A stretch of 64,000 nt of DNA from Sphingorhabdus sp. M41 (GTDB taxonomy: Bacteria > Pseudomonadota > Alphaproteobacteria > Sphingomonadales > Sphingomonadaceae): positions 2,444,501 to 2,508,500 of the forward strand of contig NZ_CP014545.1 in assembly GCF_001586275.1 (NCBI RefSeq), read 5' to 3'. Within the stretch, counting starts at the first letter, position 1, and each line of letters opens with the position of its first letter. The translations under genes and the position numbers were made by a program. This document shows, one piece after another, positions 36,472-44,933 of the stretch. A model generated the notes under the pieces. That model ran no database searches. It was not told where the DNA came from and saw only the letters and a program-made list of their open reading frames with translations.

Positions 36472-37160
36472 ATCTGGGAAGCGCGTATCTTGCTTCGGCA
36501 TTGGTAACAGCAGCGGTGGTTGCCGCCCCGGCATCCGCTCAGCAGAACGACACCGCCAGCCGGGTCACTCTGTCCTCGATCGGCGGCCATGTCATGGGCA
36601 ACCCCCTCGCGAAACACAAGCTGACCGAATATATGAGCTACACATGCAATCACTGTGCGGCATTTGAAAAAGATTCCCACAGCACCCTGATGAACAATTA
36701 TATCAACAAGGCCCATGTCAGCTTCGAGGTTCGCAATCTGGTTCTCAACCCCATAGACCTTACCGCAGCCATGCTCGCTCGTTGCGGCGGGCGCACCAAA
36801 TTTTTCGGTAATCACCGGGCTCTGCTGCTGAAACAGTCAGAGTGGCTGAAGAAATTCCATTCTGCTACCCCCGAAGTGATGAAGACCATGAACGACGGTA
36901 CCGTTCCGGAGCGCATGAAGAAAATCAGCAAGGCCGCCGGTCTCGATACATTGATGAAAGCGCGCGGATTTACGACAGCCCAAATCAATGCCTGCCTGTC
37001 CGATCAGGCCGAACAGGACAAGATACTGGCGATGACAAAATATGGCACAGAGACGCTCAAACTGACCGGAACACCCAGCTTCACGATTGGCGATCAACCG
37101 CTTGCCAAGGTCCACAGCTGGACGGCATTGCAACCCAAATTGGCGGCACTTCCGCAATAA
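36468..37160 (+). CDS. Exported DsbA-like thioredoxin-fold protein (first of two)
   Basis: A 230-residue periplasmic DsbA-family protein with a signal peptide (cleavage near ASAQQ) and the active-site C60-N-H-C63 in YTCNHCAAFE. The cis-Pro loop is GTPSFTIG. A helical insertion follows, as in BdbD-type members. ATG overlaps the dciA stop, so the two are translationally coupled. It may act as an oxidant or a reductase; CNHC is not decisive. Confidence 0.88.
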   Translation: MNLGSAYLASALVTAAVVAAPASAQQNDTASRVTLSSIGGHVMGNPLAKHKLTEYMSYTCNHCAAFEKDSHSTLMNNYINKAHVSFEVRNLVLNPIDLTAAMLARCGGRTKFFGNHRALLLKQSEWLKKFHSATPEVMKTMNDGTVPERMKKISKAAGLDTLMKARGFTTAQINACLSDQAEQDKILAMTKYGTETLKLTGTPSFTIGDQPLAKVHSWTALQPKLAALPQ

Positions 37161-37192
37161 ACCTTCGATAATCTCAGAAACAGGAACTGAAC

Positions 37193-37936
37193 ATGCGTAG
37201 ATTCAACTATATTGCACCTCTGGCATTCGCTCTGGCACTAACCGCCTGTGGCGAAGCAACCGAAGGCGAAAGCGGAGCAAGCGCCTCCGGGTCGGTCGAC
37301 GGAGTCGAAGCGCCAGCCGGACAGAAATGGTCCGAGATGGTATCGAAAACCGAAGCCGGCGGCATTGTGATGGGCAATCCCGATGCGCCGATCAAGCTGG
37401 TCGAATATATGTCGATCACCTGCTCGCACTGCAAGGATTTCGGCGAACAGGCCTTTGCACCGCTGCGCGACAATTATGTCGAGAGTGGCCGGGTCAGTTT
37501 TGAAATCCGTAATTTTGTTCGCGATCCGCTGGATCTGTCCGCTGCCATCCTGTCCCGTTGCGGCGGCGAAGCGCCTTTCTTCCCGCTGACCGAGCAGGCC
37601 TTGAGCAATCAGGGAACCATGTTCGAAAAAGCGCAGGCGATGGGCGAAGACACTTATAGCAGCATATTGCAGTCCGAACCGAAAACGCGATTTGTCCGTC
37701 TGGCCGAACAGCTTGGCCTGATCAGCTTCTTTCAGCAGCGCGGCATTTCCGAAGATCAGGCGAAGGCTTGTCTGGCGGATACGGCAACAGCGGAAGCGCT
37801 GATGAGTGACACCCAGAAGGCAGCCGAGGAATTTAACATCGAGGGAACTCCGACATTCCTGATCAACGGACAGAAAATTGACGGCTCCAACTGGGCGATG
37901 GTCGAAACCAAGCTGAAGGAGGCCGGCGCCAGATAG
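37193..37936 (+). CDS. DsbA-like lipoprotein (second of two)
   Basis: A 247-residue DsbA-family protein with a lipobox LTAC, so it is anchored in the envelope. The active site is C77-S-H-C80 (ITCSHCKDF) and the cis-Pro loop GTPTFLINGQ. It is a divergent paralogue of the preceding protein: same length of thioredoxin domain and the same helical insert. Preceded by AGGAACTGAAC. Two DsbA-fold proteins in a row upstream of smc is a common sphingomonad arrangement, in my recollection. Confidence 0.88.
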   Translation: MRRFNYIAPLAFALALTACGEATEGESGASASGSVDGVEAPAGQKWSEMVSKTEAGGIVMGNPDAPIKLVEYMSITCSHCKDFGEQAFAPLRDNYVESGRVSFEIRNFVRDPLDLSAAILSRCGGEAPFFPLTEQALSNQGTMFEKAQAMGEDTYSSILQSEPKTRFVRLAEQLGLISFFQQRGISEDQAKACLADTATAEALMSDTQKAAEEFNIEGTPTFLINGQKIDGSNWAMVETKLKEAGAR

Positions 37937-38008
37937 GCACCGGATCAGTCGCAAGAGAGGGCGCGATTTGAATTTGGTCGTGATCAGATACGGCATGGGA
38001 ACCATTTC

Positions 38009-41000
38009 ATGCAGATAAAGAAGCTCAGACTCTCGGGCTTCAAAAGCTTTGTCGATCCGACCGAACTGCGTATTGAAAAGGGACTGACCGGCGTGGTCGG
38101 TCCCAATGGTTGCGGCAAATCCAACCTTCTCGAAGCCATCCGCTGGGTGATGGGCGAAAATAGCGCCAAGTCGATGCGCGGCGGTGGCATGGAAGATGTG
38201 ATCTTCGCCGGCACCCAGGACCGGCCCGAACGGCAATTTGCCGAAGTCGCTCTGACCGCGGAACGGGAAATCAACGACGTATCGTCATTGCATGTCGGCG
38301 ACAATGACAGCGAACTGGAAATTGTTCGCCGGATCGAGCGCGGTGCCGGTTCCGCCTATCGCGCCAACGGCACCGATGTCCGGGCCAAGGACATCGCGCT
38401 GATCTTTGCCGATGCCGCGACCGGCGCGCACAGCCCTGCCCTTGTCAGCCAGGGCAAGATATCCAACATCATTTCCTCCAAGCCCGAAGCACGGCGGGAA
38501 ATGCTCGAGGAAGCCGCGGGCATTTCCGGCCTTCACGTCCGGCGCAAGGATGCGGAACAGAAATTGCGCGCGGCGGAGAAGAATCTCTCCCGTCTCGACG
38601 ATATCCTCGGCGATATGGAACAGCGGGCGGCTAATCTCCGGCGGCAAGCAAAGCAGGCAGAGCGTTACAAGAAACTGAGCTCGGAAATCACCCTCGTCGA
38701 TGGCCGCCTGATCTACGCGCGCTGGAAAGAGGCCGCAGCCGCCTCCGATCTCGCCAAGGCGGAAGCGGAAGCCGCAGAAGCCAAGGTCGTCGCGGCACAA
38801 AATGAGCAGCAGGCAGCTGTATCCGCCCAGAATGAAAGCGCCAAAGCGCTCGGAATTCTCCGCGCCGATGTCCAGCGCGCACGCGAGGAAGCCAGCGAGT
38901 CGAGTCACCGACTGCTGACTCTGACCAACGAGCGCGATAATCTGAAGTCGCGGCTGCTCGATTTGCAGGCACAGGCCCAGCGTATCCACGAAGACAATGC
39001 GCGCGAAGACCAGCTGACCCGCGATGCGATGGAGGCTCTGGATCGTCTCGAACAGGACGAGAAGCGGCTTTCGACCGAATTGACCGATCTGAACAAGGAA
39101 CGGCCGGATCTGGAACGCGCTGTGGAACGGTCCGAACGCGCGGCCAGCGAGGCCGAAGTCGAACTGGCCAAGGCAGTCGCCGAAGAAGCCCGCATTCAGG
39201 CGGAGATAAAAGTCGCCAATGCTGCCGTCGATGCAGCACAGGCCCGGCATGACCGGCTGGCTGTGGAACTCGGCCGGCTCAATGCCGAACGCGCCGAGAT
39301 GGGCGATGAAGCAGAACTGCAAGCGGCTCTCGCCGAAGCGATTGCAACGCGGGACGCTGCACAGGCTGCGGCTGACGGCAGCGGCGGCAGGATTGCAGCG
39401 CTCGAGGAACAGCGGATAGAAGCCACGGCCGCCCGCGATACCGCACAATCCGGGCTAGCGACACTGAAAGCGGAACTGGCCGGACTGAAATCCGAACATG
39501 ACGCCTTGAATCGCGAGCTGTCGAAGACCGAAAGCACGAACAAGGCGATTGATCAGGTCAAACCGGCACCAGGCTATGAGCGTGCCTTGGCGGCGGCACT
39601 GGGTGATGACCTGCTCGCGTCGATCGGCGAAGACGGCCACCGCTTCTGGGGCGGCGGTGACATGACCGTTTCCGGTGACGCGCCCGCCGGAACCGAAAGA
39701 TTGCTCGACCGGGTGCAGGCCCCGGCAGAATTGCACAATCGCCTGTCGCAGATTTTTGTCGCCGATAGCGATGACGACCAGATGCTGGCGGTCGGTCAGC
39801 GGCTGGTTACCAAGGCCGGTGCGCTGCGCCGCTGGGACGGCTTTGTCGCCCGCGATGACGGCAATGCCAGCGCCGAACGGCTGGTCCGCGCCAATCGGCT
39901 GCGCGAATTGCAGCAACTGCTGCTCCCCGCCCAGGACAAGGTTGCGGCGGCAGAAACCGCGCTTGTTGCGCAACGCGAGGCAATCTCGTCAATCGAGACA
40001 CAGCTTGGTGAAGCGCGCACTGCGCGGCGCGATGCCGAGGAAGCCTTGCGCCGGGCATTGCGCGAAGCCGATCAGGCGGAAGAAGCGCTGGCCTGGTTGC
40101 AGAAGCGCACCGCCAGCCTCGCCGAACGCGATGCGGCGCTGAAAGCGGAAAATGCGACTGCGCTCGCCGAACTGGAAGCGGCGCAAAAGGAACGCAGCAG
40201 CCAGCCCGATGGCGCCGCACAGGAAAGCGCGCGGTCGGCTCTGCAGGACCAGCGCGATAGCGCGCGGCAACGGGTCATGTCCGCGCAGGCGGCGCTTTCC
40301 TCGATCGACCAGAAACTCGCGCAGGTGAAGGAACAGAAAGCTGTCGCCAGCGCCCAGATCCGGTCGTGGCAGGACCGCTCCGGCGAGGCCGAAGCGCGAA
40401 TGAAGGAAATGGCCAAACGCGGCAAGCTGATCGAGACCGAAGTCGAAAATCTCGCCGATCGCCCGCGGGTGATCGAGGTCGAAGTCACCCGGCTGGCGGA
40501 ACATCAGGACGCACTCAATGCGAAGGTGGTCGAAAAGGATGCCGCGCTGCAGGCGGCCGAACTCGCCCAGCGCGATCATGAGGACCGGCTCAACCAGGCA
40601 AGCGAGATGCTCAGCCAGGCGCGCGAACTGCGCGCCGGTGCCAAGGCCCGCGCCGAAAACCAGGATTTGCGCCGGATCGAAATGGGGCGGATTTCAGCCG
40701 AAAAATTCGAATGCCCCGCAGTGGTATTGCCGAAGAAACTGGAATTTGACGAAGATACGGTCGGCGATGCGGCACAAGAGTCAGAGGAACTCGAGCGCCT
40801 TTCGCTCAGCCGCGAGCGGATCGGCCCGGTCAATCTGGTCGCCGCCGACGAACTCGCAGAACTGGAAGGCGAGTGGGAGAAATCGACCAGAGAAAGCCAG
40901 GATCTGAACGAGGCGATCCACCAGTTGCGCGGATCGATCGGCAGCCTGAACCGCGAAGGCCGGCAGCGCCTGCTCGCGGCTTTCGAGGAAGTCGACCAGC

Positions 41001-41446
41001 ATTTCCAGCGGCTGTTCGCGACCCTGTTCGACGGCGGCAAGGCCCATCTTGAAATGATCAACAGCGACGATCCGCTGGAGGCCGGGCTGGAAATCATGGC
41101 ACAGCCACCCGGCAAGAAACTGACTTCGCTGACGCTGCTATCGGGCGGCGAGCAGGCTCTAACCGCTGTTGCGCTCATCTTCGGCCTGTTCCTGACCAAT
41201 CCGGCACCAATCTGTGTGCTCGACGAAGTCGACGCGCCGCTGGATGACGCGAATATCGAACGTTTCTGCGACCTGCTCGACAAGATGGTGGCAGAGACCA
41301 ATACCCGCTATCTGATCGTCACCCATAATGCCGTAACCATGAGCCGCATGCACCGCCTTTTCGGCGTGACCATGGTCGAGCGCGGGATTTCGCAGCTGGT
41401 GTCGGTCGATCTGAACGCAGCGGAAGAGTTGCTGGCGGCGGAGTGA
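38009..41446 (+). CDS. smc: Chromosome segregation ATPase SMC
   Basis: Chromosome condensation and segregation protein, 1145 residues. Head domain with Walker A GPNGCGKSN at about residue 32, long coiled-coil arms (Ala/Glu/Arg-rich, about 170-500 and 650-930), a central hinge (GYERALAAALGDDLLASI) and the C-terminal head with the ABC signature LLSGGEQALTAVAL and Walker B CVLDEVDAPLDD. Length is normal for SMC. It forms a ring with ScpA and ScpB, which are not in this window. Confidence 0.97.
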   Translation: MQIKKLRLSGFKSFVDPTELRIEKGLTGVVGPNGCGKSNLLEAIRWVMGENSAKSMRGGGMEDVIFAGTQDRPERQFAEVALTAEREINDVSSLHVGDNDSELEIVRRIERGAGSAYRANGTDVRAKDIALIFADAATGAHSPALVSQGKISNIISSKPEARREMLEEAAGISGLHVRRKDAEQKLRAAEKNLSRLDDILGDMEQRAANLRRQAKQAERYKKLSSEITLVDGRLIYARWKEAAAASDLAKAEAEAAEAKVVAAQNEQQAAVSAQNESAKALGILRADVQRAREEASESSHRLLTLTNERDNLKSRLLDLQAQAQRIHEDNAREDQLTRDAMEALDRLEQDEKRLSTELTDLNKERPDLERAVERSERAASEAEVELAKAVAEEARIQAEIKVANAAVDAAQARHDRLAVELGRLNAERAEMGDEAELQAALAEAIATRDAAQAAADGSGGRIAALEEQRIEATAARDTAQSGLATLKAELAGLKSEHDALNRELSKTESTNKAIDQVKPAPGYERALAAALGDDLLASIGEDGHRFWGGGDMTVSGDAPAGTERLLDRVQAPAELHNRLSQIFVADSDDDQMLAVGQRLVTKAGALRRWDGFVARDDGNASAERLVRANRLRELQQLLLPAQDKVAAAETALVAQREAISSIETQLGEARTARRDAEEALRRALREADQAEEALAWLQKRTASLAERDAALKAENATALAELEAAQKERSSQPDGAAQESARSALQDQRDSARQRVMSAQAALSSIDQKLAQVKEQKAVASAQIRSWQDRSGEAEARMKEMAKRGKLIETEVENLADRPRVIEVEVTRLAEHQDALNAKVVEKDAALQAAELAQRDHEDRLNQASEMLSQARELRAGAKARAENQDLRRIEMGRISAEKFECPAVVLPKKLEFDEDTVGDAAQESEELERLSLSRERIGPVNLVAADELAELEGEWEKSTRESQDLNEAIHQLRGSIGSLNREGRQRLLAAFEEVDQHFQRLFATLFDGGKAHLEMINSDDPLEAGLEIMAQPPGKKLTSLTLLSGGEQALTAVALIFGLFLTNPAPICVLDEVDAPLDDANIERFCDLLDKMVAETNTRYLIVTHNAVTMSRMHRLFGVTMVERGISQLVSVDLNAAEELLAAE

Positions 41447-41575
41447 CAAATACGTCTATCGCAGCAATCATAATAACCGTTGGCGACCAATCTAATCTGG
41501 TAAAATGCTTCCATCTATGGAAATCATATCGACAGATAATGTCGAATATGCACTAAAATAGGGAAGCTTTTCCGG

Positions 41576-42013
41576 CTATTTGTGAGGAACGACTTTGATT
41601 TCCACAGGGAGGGGCACATCTGGAAGTCCGATACTCGCTGCAGCAAGCCGACCGGATTCAAAATAGAAGCCTACTGACTGGACTTCTACCTTCGCCGGAC
41701 ATTTCCATCGCACCAATACAGGGCCTACGCCAGGCATTGGATATGGGAGATCGATAGCATGCAGAGGACATTGGCTGGCATATTCGCTGAGCTCTGCAAA
41801 AGATGCTAGTTCGCGGCTTGGATGTTTGTAGATTCTCAGCTTCGACCTGAAGCCGTCAGGTACTTTGCCCGTCCGAAGATCGCCGACAAACCTTATGACA
41901 GAAATTACCTCAACCGTTCTATCTTGGAAAGTCGCCATTTCTTTAGCTAGAGATACTTCGGTTGAAAATAGTAAGGCGAACAGCCCCAAAATTGGTTTGA
42001 CGGTCAGATGCAT
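41576..42013 (-). CDS. Exported protein of unknown function in a low-GC islet
   Basis: A 145-residue protein with a signal peptide (HLTVKPILGLFALLFSTEVSLA) followed by a mixed alpha/beta domain with two cysteines (YASQCPLH, VRWKCPAK) that could form one disulfide. No family recognised. ATG at 42013 is preceded by AGGACAAGTA. Base composition here is clearly more AT-rich than in smc or the DUF1989 gene on either side, a sign that this segment may have been acquired. Confidence 0.6.
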   Translation of the reverse strand: MHLTVKPILGLFALLFSTEVSLAKEMATFQDRTVEVISVIRFVGDLRTGKVPDGFRSKLRIYKHPSRELASFAELSEYASQCPLHAIDLPYPMPGVGPVLVRWKCPAKVEVQSVGFYFESGRLAAASIGLPDVPLPVEIKVVPHK

Positions 42014-42226
42014 TACTTGTCCTGTCTTTTGATCCCAATGCAAAAAGATGATAGTTAGGTACTTGGGCCTTTAATATTACCGGCTGCGTCCGGTGATTTC
42101 CAGCGTCCAATATTCATGCTCTACATCTAGATAGGCACAATTGACCGTTGCTATCAATCTTCCAAAAGCCATTTATGGGTAGGTGATCAGGATGCGGCTA
42201 TCGATTCGCTAGCACTTGTGTAGCCA

Positions 42227-42255
42227 TTGACATTTTTAATAAATGTAACTACATG
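42227..42255 (+). promoter_or_regulatory. Promoter with internal inverted repeat upstream of brnT
   Basis: A perfect TTGACA (42227-42232) stands 17 bases ahead of TACATG (42250-42255). Between them lies the perfect repeat ACATTT-TTAAT-AAATGT (42230-42246), the usual place for a repressor. The brnT start is about 80 bases further on. The rest of the 42014-42333 gap shows no gene. BrnA-type antitoxins autoregulate their operons, which fits, but binding is not shown. Confidence 0.5.
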
Positions 42256-42333
42256 AATTATTGAGTTTGGCAGATTAGGCCAGACCAATAGCCATCGCGG
42301 GCGCTTTGGATGATAAACCCATAAGCTGGCCGA

Positions 42334-42594
42334 ATGAAAATAACATTTGATCCGGCAAAGCGCCAGTGGACCTTGAAAAACCGGGGACTGGATTTTGCGG
42401 ATGCGGCAATCGTCTTTGCAGCTGATTTTGTCGAGTTGCTGGATGACCGGAAAGATTATGGTGAAGTCCGCTATCGGGTTTTTGGAACGCTGAAAGGCCG
42501 CCATGTTGTGATTATCTAGACCCCGCGCGGACGTTCCAGACGCATTATTTCGATGAGGTATGCCCATGACGAAGAAATCGAAAGACATCGTTGA
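42334..42594 (+). pseudogene. brnT: brnT toxin gene interrupted by an in-frame amber codon
   Basis: The frame begins MKITFDPAKRQWTLKNRGLDF and continues through RKDYGEVRYRVFGTLKGRHVVII, the BrnT RNase-toxin pattern. It then meets TAG at 42517-42519. Reading on in the same frame gives TPRGRSRRIISMRYAHDEEIERHR and a natural TGA at 42592-42594, which is the expected BrnT C-terminus (normally [YF]TPRG...RxIS.R.A...E). Thus one base change from a Tyr codon would explain the stop. The truncated 61-residue product lacks conserved C-terminal residues and is probably inactive. Confidence 0.85.
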
Positions 42595-42847
42595 ACCGTG
42601 GCTCGAGCCCGAAGATCTCGCAGAATGGACGGAAGATCAGTTTCGCCGAGCAGCGCTCTGCAAAAATGGTAAATTAGTCCGCCCCGCCGATGGCACCCTC
42701 ACCAAGCCGGGTCGGCCAAAGCTGAAAAACCCTAAACAGCAGGTGACTTTGCGACTGGATAAAATCGTTTTGGATACATTCAAAGCGTCAGGCGCGGGTT
42801 GGCAAACGCGGATCAACGAGGAATTGCGCAAGGCGTTAAACCTCTAG
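42566..42847 (+). CDS. brnA: BrnA-family antitoxin
   Basis: A 93-residue antitoxin: acidic, disordered N-terminus (EPWLEPEDLAEW) and a C-terminal ribbon-helix-helix DNA-binding domain (PKQQVTLRLDKIVLDTFKAS ... WQTRINEELRKAL). It neutralises BrnT and represses the operon in the characterised family. ATG at 42566 has GAGG seven bases before it; the earlier in-frame ATG at 42560 is too close. It lies partly inside the brnT reading frame, as is usual for the pair. The frame is intact although the toxin is not. Confidence 0.9.
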   Translation: MTKKSKDIVEPWLEPEDLAEWTEDQFRRAALCKNGKLVRPADGTLTKPGRPKLKNPKQQVTLRLDKIVLDTFKASGAGWQTRINEELRKALNL

Positions 42848-42861
42848 TTCCCCGAAACAAG

Positions 42862-43458
42862 CTACGTGCCTTCGGACAACACCCGATAATCGATAGGCTT
42901 GAACGTCCCGCCATTCGACGCATAGGCCGAGCAAGCCGTCAGACCGATCACCAGATCCATTTCAGCGCGCAACCTCAAACGGTCACCGGCCTTGCTGGTC
43001 GGCGGCAGAACTTCGAGCTTGCCCGTTGCCTGGTCAACCGGCACATTCATGAACACGTTGAACGCGCAGGGAATGGCATCCGGCTCTACTCCAAAGGGTG
43101 CCAGCGCTTCCGCCAGATTGCCGAAACATCCACGATGAACCGGCTTGTCGGGATAGAAATGATTGAACGTATCTTCGCTGCATGGGGTCAGCAGGAAATC
43201 ATGAGATCCGACAGTATCTTCGACGATGGTCAGCATCGGATTGGAGCGGTTGGACCACAGGCGATTGCCGGTGCTCAGCTGGATTGTTTCCTCATAATCA
43301 AAGGTTCGTCCGTTCGACAGCACTTCCCTGACATCGTCAATATTATAGGCCAGCAGATCGGACACCTGCCCGCCGTCGGGATCGATCACCTCGAGATATT
43401 CCCCTTTTGCCAGCCGGAATGCCGCACCCGAGCGCGGCGCAATACGCACATCGCTCAT
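42862..43458 (-). CDS. DUF1989 protein (urea carboxylase-associated family)
   Basis: A 198-residue protein of the DUF1989 family: GGQVSDLLAYN, NRSNPMLTIVEDTVGSHDFLLTPCS and the C-terminal ACSAYASNGGTFKPIDY are typical. Within this family, the urea carboxylase-associated proteins CgdA and CgdB form carboxyguanidine deiminase; the activity of this member is not known. The conserved CSAYASNGG segment may be metal- or substrate-binding. Its ATG overlaps the stop of the upstream YqcI/YcgG gene (ATGA), so the two form a tightly coupled operon. Confidence 0.87.
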   Translation of the reverse strand: MSDVRIAPRSGAAFRLAKGEYLEVIDPDGGQVSDLLAYNIDDVREVLSNGRTFDYEETIQLSTGNRLWSNRSNPMLTIVEDTVGSHDFLLTPCSEDTFNHFYPDKPVHRGCFGNLAEALAPFGVEPDAIPCAFNVFMNVPVDQATGKLEVLPPTSKAGDRLRLRAEMDLVIGLTACSAYASNGGTFKPIDYRVLSEGT

Positions 43459-44159
43459 GTGCTGCGCCGATCCTGAAACGGGCATTTCCAGTCATCGCTG
43501 ACCTGACGACCACTATATTGGCGCGCTTCGCTGGACTCGCCATATTTTGCCAGCATCGGGTTGATGTTGCCGGCCAGCTTTTCGTCACGGGCAAGTATAG
43601 TGTCGCGCATCTTCTCATATTTCCCATGTTCTCTCAGCCGTTCAAACTGGTCGTGGAGATTGAAGACCAGCACCGGATGGGAAAAGCGGCGAGCCGGGCG
43701 CGATGCATTCGGATGCAGGCCGATCACGAAAAAGGCTTCACCTCCGAAACTGAGAGAAAAATGTGGATCATTGGGATCGGCGCTGACTCGTTCGTCATAG
43801 CTCTGGCCCAGCCAGGCATCCTTGTCCGCCATCGACTGGATTCGATCCCACAATAATTTTTCGAATTCCGCTTCGCTAAGGTCCGTAGGTCCGTCAAATA
43901 TCACGGCCAGGCTCCGCAGACCGTCAGTGGAATCGCGATATTCCCGCGCCCAGTCGAGCAGTTCGCGGTGGATTTCCAGATCGTCCCAATTGCTGTCGAG
44001 ACTATGTCCGGCAATCACCTTCAGATTGTCGCGGGCCAAAGCGGATTTCGCTCCGACGCACGGAAATTGCGGTTGCGAGATCATATCCGCAATGGCGCTT
44101 TGGAGCTCTTCCTGGCGCTTGGCGCGACAATTCCGGTCTAGAAGTTTTGAGTGTGTCAT
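43455..44159 (-). CDS. YqcI/YcgG-family protein (GntA-type heme N-oxygenase relative)
   Basis: A 234-residue protein of the YqcI/YcgG family, with PCVGAKSAL, FHSLSFGGEAFFVIGLHPNAS-like core (here HFSLSFGGEAFFVIGLHP), ASRPARRFSHPVLVFNLHDQFERLR and the late RDTILARDEKLAGNINPML. The characterised guanitoxin enzyme GntA, a heme-dependent N-hydroxylase, is in the same family; heme binding here is inferred. It is translationally coupled to the DUF1989 gene. Start ATG at 44159 has only a poor Shine-Dalgarno. No transcription start is evident upstream. Confidence 0.87.
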   Translation of the reverse strand: MTHSKLLDRNCRAKRQEELQSAIADMISQPQFPCVGAKSALARDNLKVIAGHSLDSNWDDLEIHRELLDWAREYRDSTDGLRSLAVIFDGPTDLSEAEFEKLLWDRIQSMADKDAWLGQSYDERVSADPNDPHFSLSFGGEAFFVIGLHPNASRPARRFSHPVLVFNLHDQFERLREHGKYEKMRDTILARDEKLAGNINPMLAKYGESSEARQYSGRQVSDDWKCPFQDRRST

Positions 44160-44321
44160 GGCCGTAATTACGCGCCAGATAGCGAAGCGTTCCCAAGGCA
44201 GTATCGAAAAAAACAGCAGTGAATGCAGACCCTTGCGCGTCGGATATCAATCTAGCGGTTGCTTTGCCGACCGGGAGTTGATCACGTCCAGTCTGCTATC
44301 GAAATGACGCAGTCGTCCAGC

Positions 44322-44765
44322 TCACCCTTCCAAAATCAACTGCGGACCCGGCCCCTTCAATCCCGCCCGGTCCTCCGGATTATAAAGCGCGCATTTCTTG
44401 AGGCTCAGGCAGCCGCAGCCGATACAGCCGTCGAGCCGGTCGCGGGTCCGTTCCAATTGCGCAATTCTGGCATCGATCACCCCGCGCATCGCCTTGCTGA
44501 TCCGGGTCCAGTCGGCCTGGGTCGGTGTACGTCCGTAGGGCAAATTGGCGAGCAGATGTTCAATTTCGACAATGCTCAGCCCCAGTTGCTGGGCGATCAG
44601 AACGAAGCTGAGCCGACGGATGTCCGAACGGAGAAACCGCCGCTGGCCGCCAGCGGACCGGAACGGTTCGACCAGCCCCTTTTCCTCGTAAAATCGGATC
44701 GCCGACACCGACAGGCCAGAGCGGGCGGCGAGCGCGCCAATGGTCAGGGCATTTGTTTCGGGCAC
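44322..44765 (-). CDS. soxR: Redox-sensing regulator SoxR
   Basis: A 147-residue MerR-family protein. It has the MerR helix-turn-helix (IGALAARSGLSVSAIRFYEE), a dimerisation helix and the [2Fe-2S] cluster motif CIGCGCLSLKKC near the C-terminus, the defining SoxR feature. Oxidation of the cluster by redox-cycling compounds switches on target promoters. GTG at 44765 is supported by AGGAGG five bases before it. It is divergent from two VOC genes across a SoxR box, with a hairpin-rich repeat between the gene and the box. No soxS gene is present. Confidence 0.93.
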   Translation of the reverse strand: MPETNALTIGALAARSGLSVSAIRFYEEKGLVEPFRSAGGQRRFLRSDIRRLSFVLIAQQLGLSIVEIEHLLANLPYGRTPTQADWTRISKAMRGVIDARIAQLERTRDRLDGCIGCGCLSLKKCALYNPEDRAGLKGPGPQLILEG

Positions 44766-44782
44766 GTTCGCCTCCTCTCTTT

Positions 44783-44922
44783 CCTCCCCGTTGCGCAGCA
44801 ATGGGGAGGTGGCATCCGCCGAAGCCTTGGCGAAGGCGGATGACGGAGGGGCCTTTTCCCGCCATCAACCCCTCCACCATCCTCCGGATGGTCCCCCTCC
44901 CCATTGCTGCGCAATAGGGAGG
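44783..44922. repeat. Composite palindromic intergenic repeat upstream of soxR
   Basis: Two 27-base arms (44783-44809 and 44896-44922), each itself a hairpin of the CCTCCCC...GGGGAGG type, are inverted copies agreeing at 25 of 27 positions. Between them are further stems: CATCCGCC/GGCGGATG (44813-44842), GGAGGGG/CCCCTCC (44845-44875) and ACCATCC/GGATGGT. This is a multi-hairpin REP/BIME-like element inserted between the SoxR box and soxR. Confidence 0.85.
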
Positions 44923-44933
44923 AAAATAATATC

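Noticed and set aside
35761..36534. A long N-terminal extension of mutY
   Set aside because: The open frame continues upstream but would be antisense to dciA, and the MutY fold begins at the ATG at 35760.
42187..42588. A 133-codon minus-strand open frame across brnT
   Set aside because: It runs antisense through the brnT frame and its promoter region and shows no protein-like composition or ribosome-binding site.
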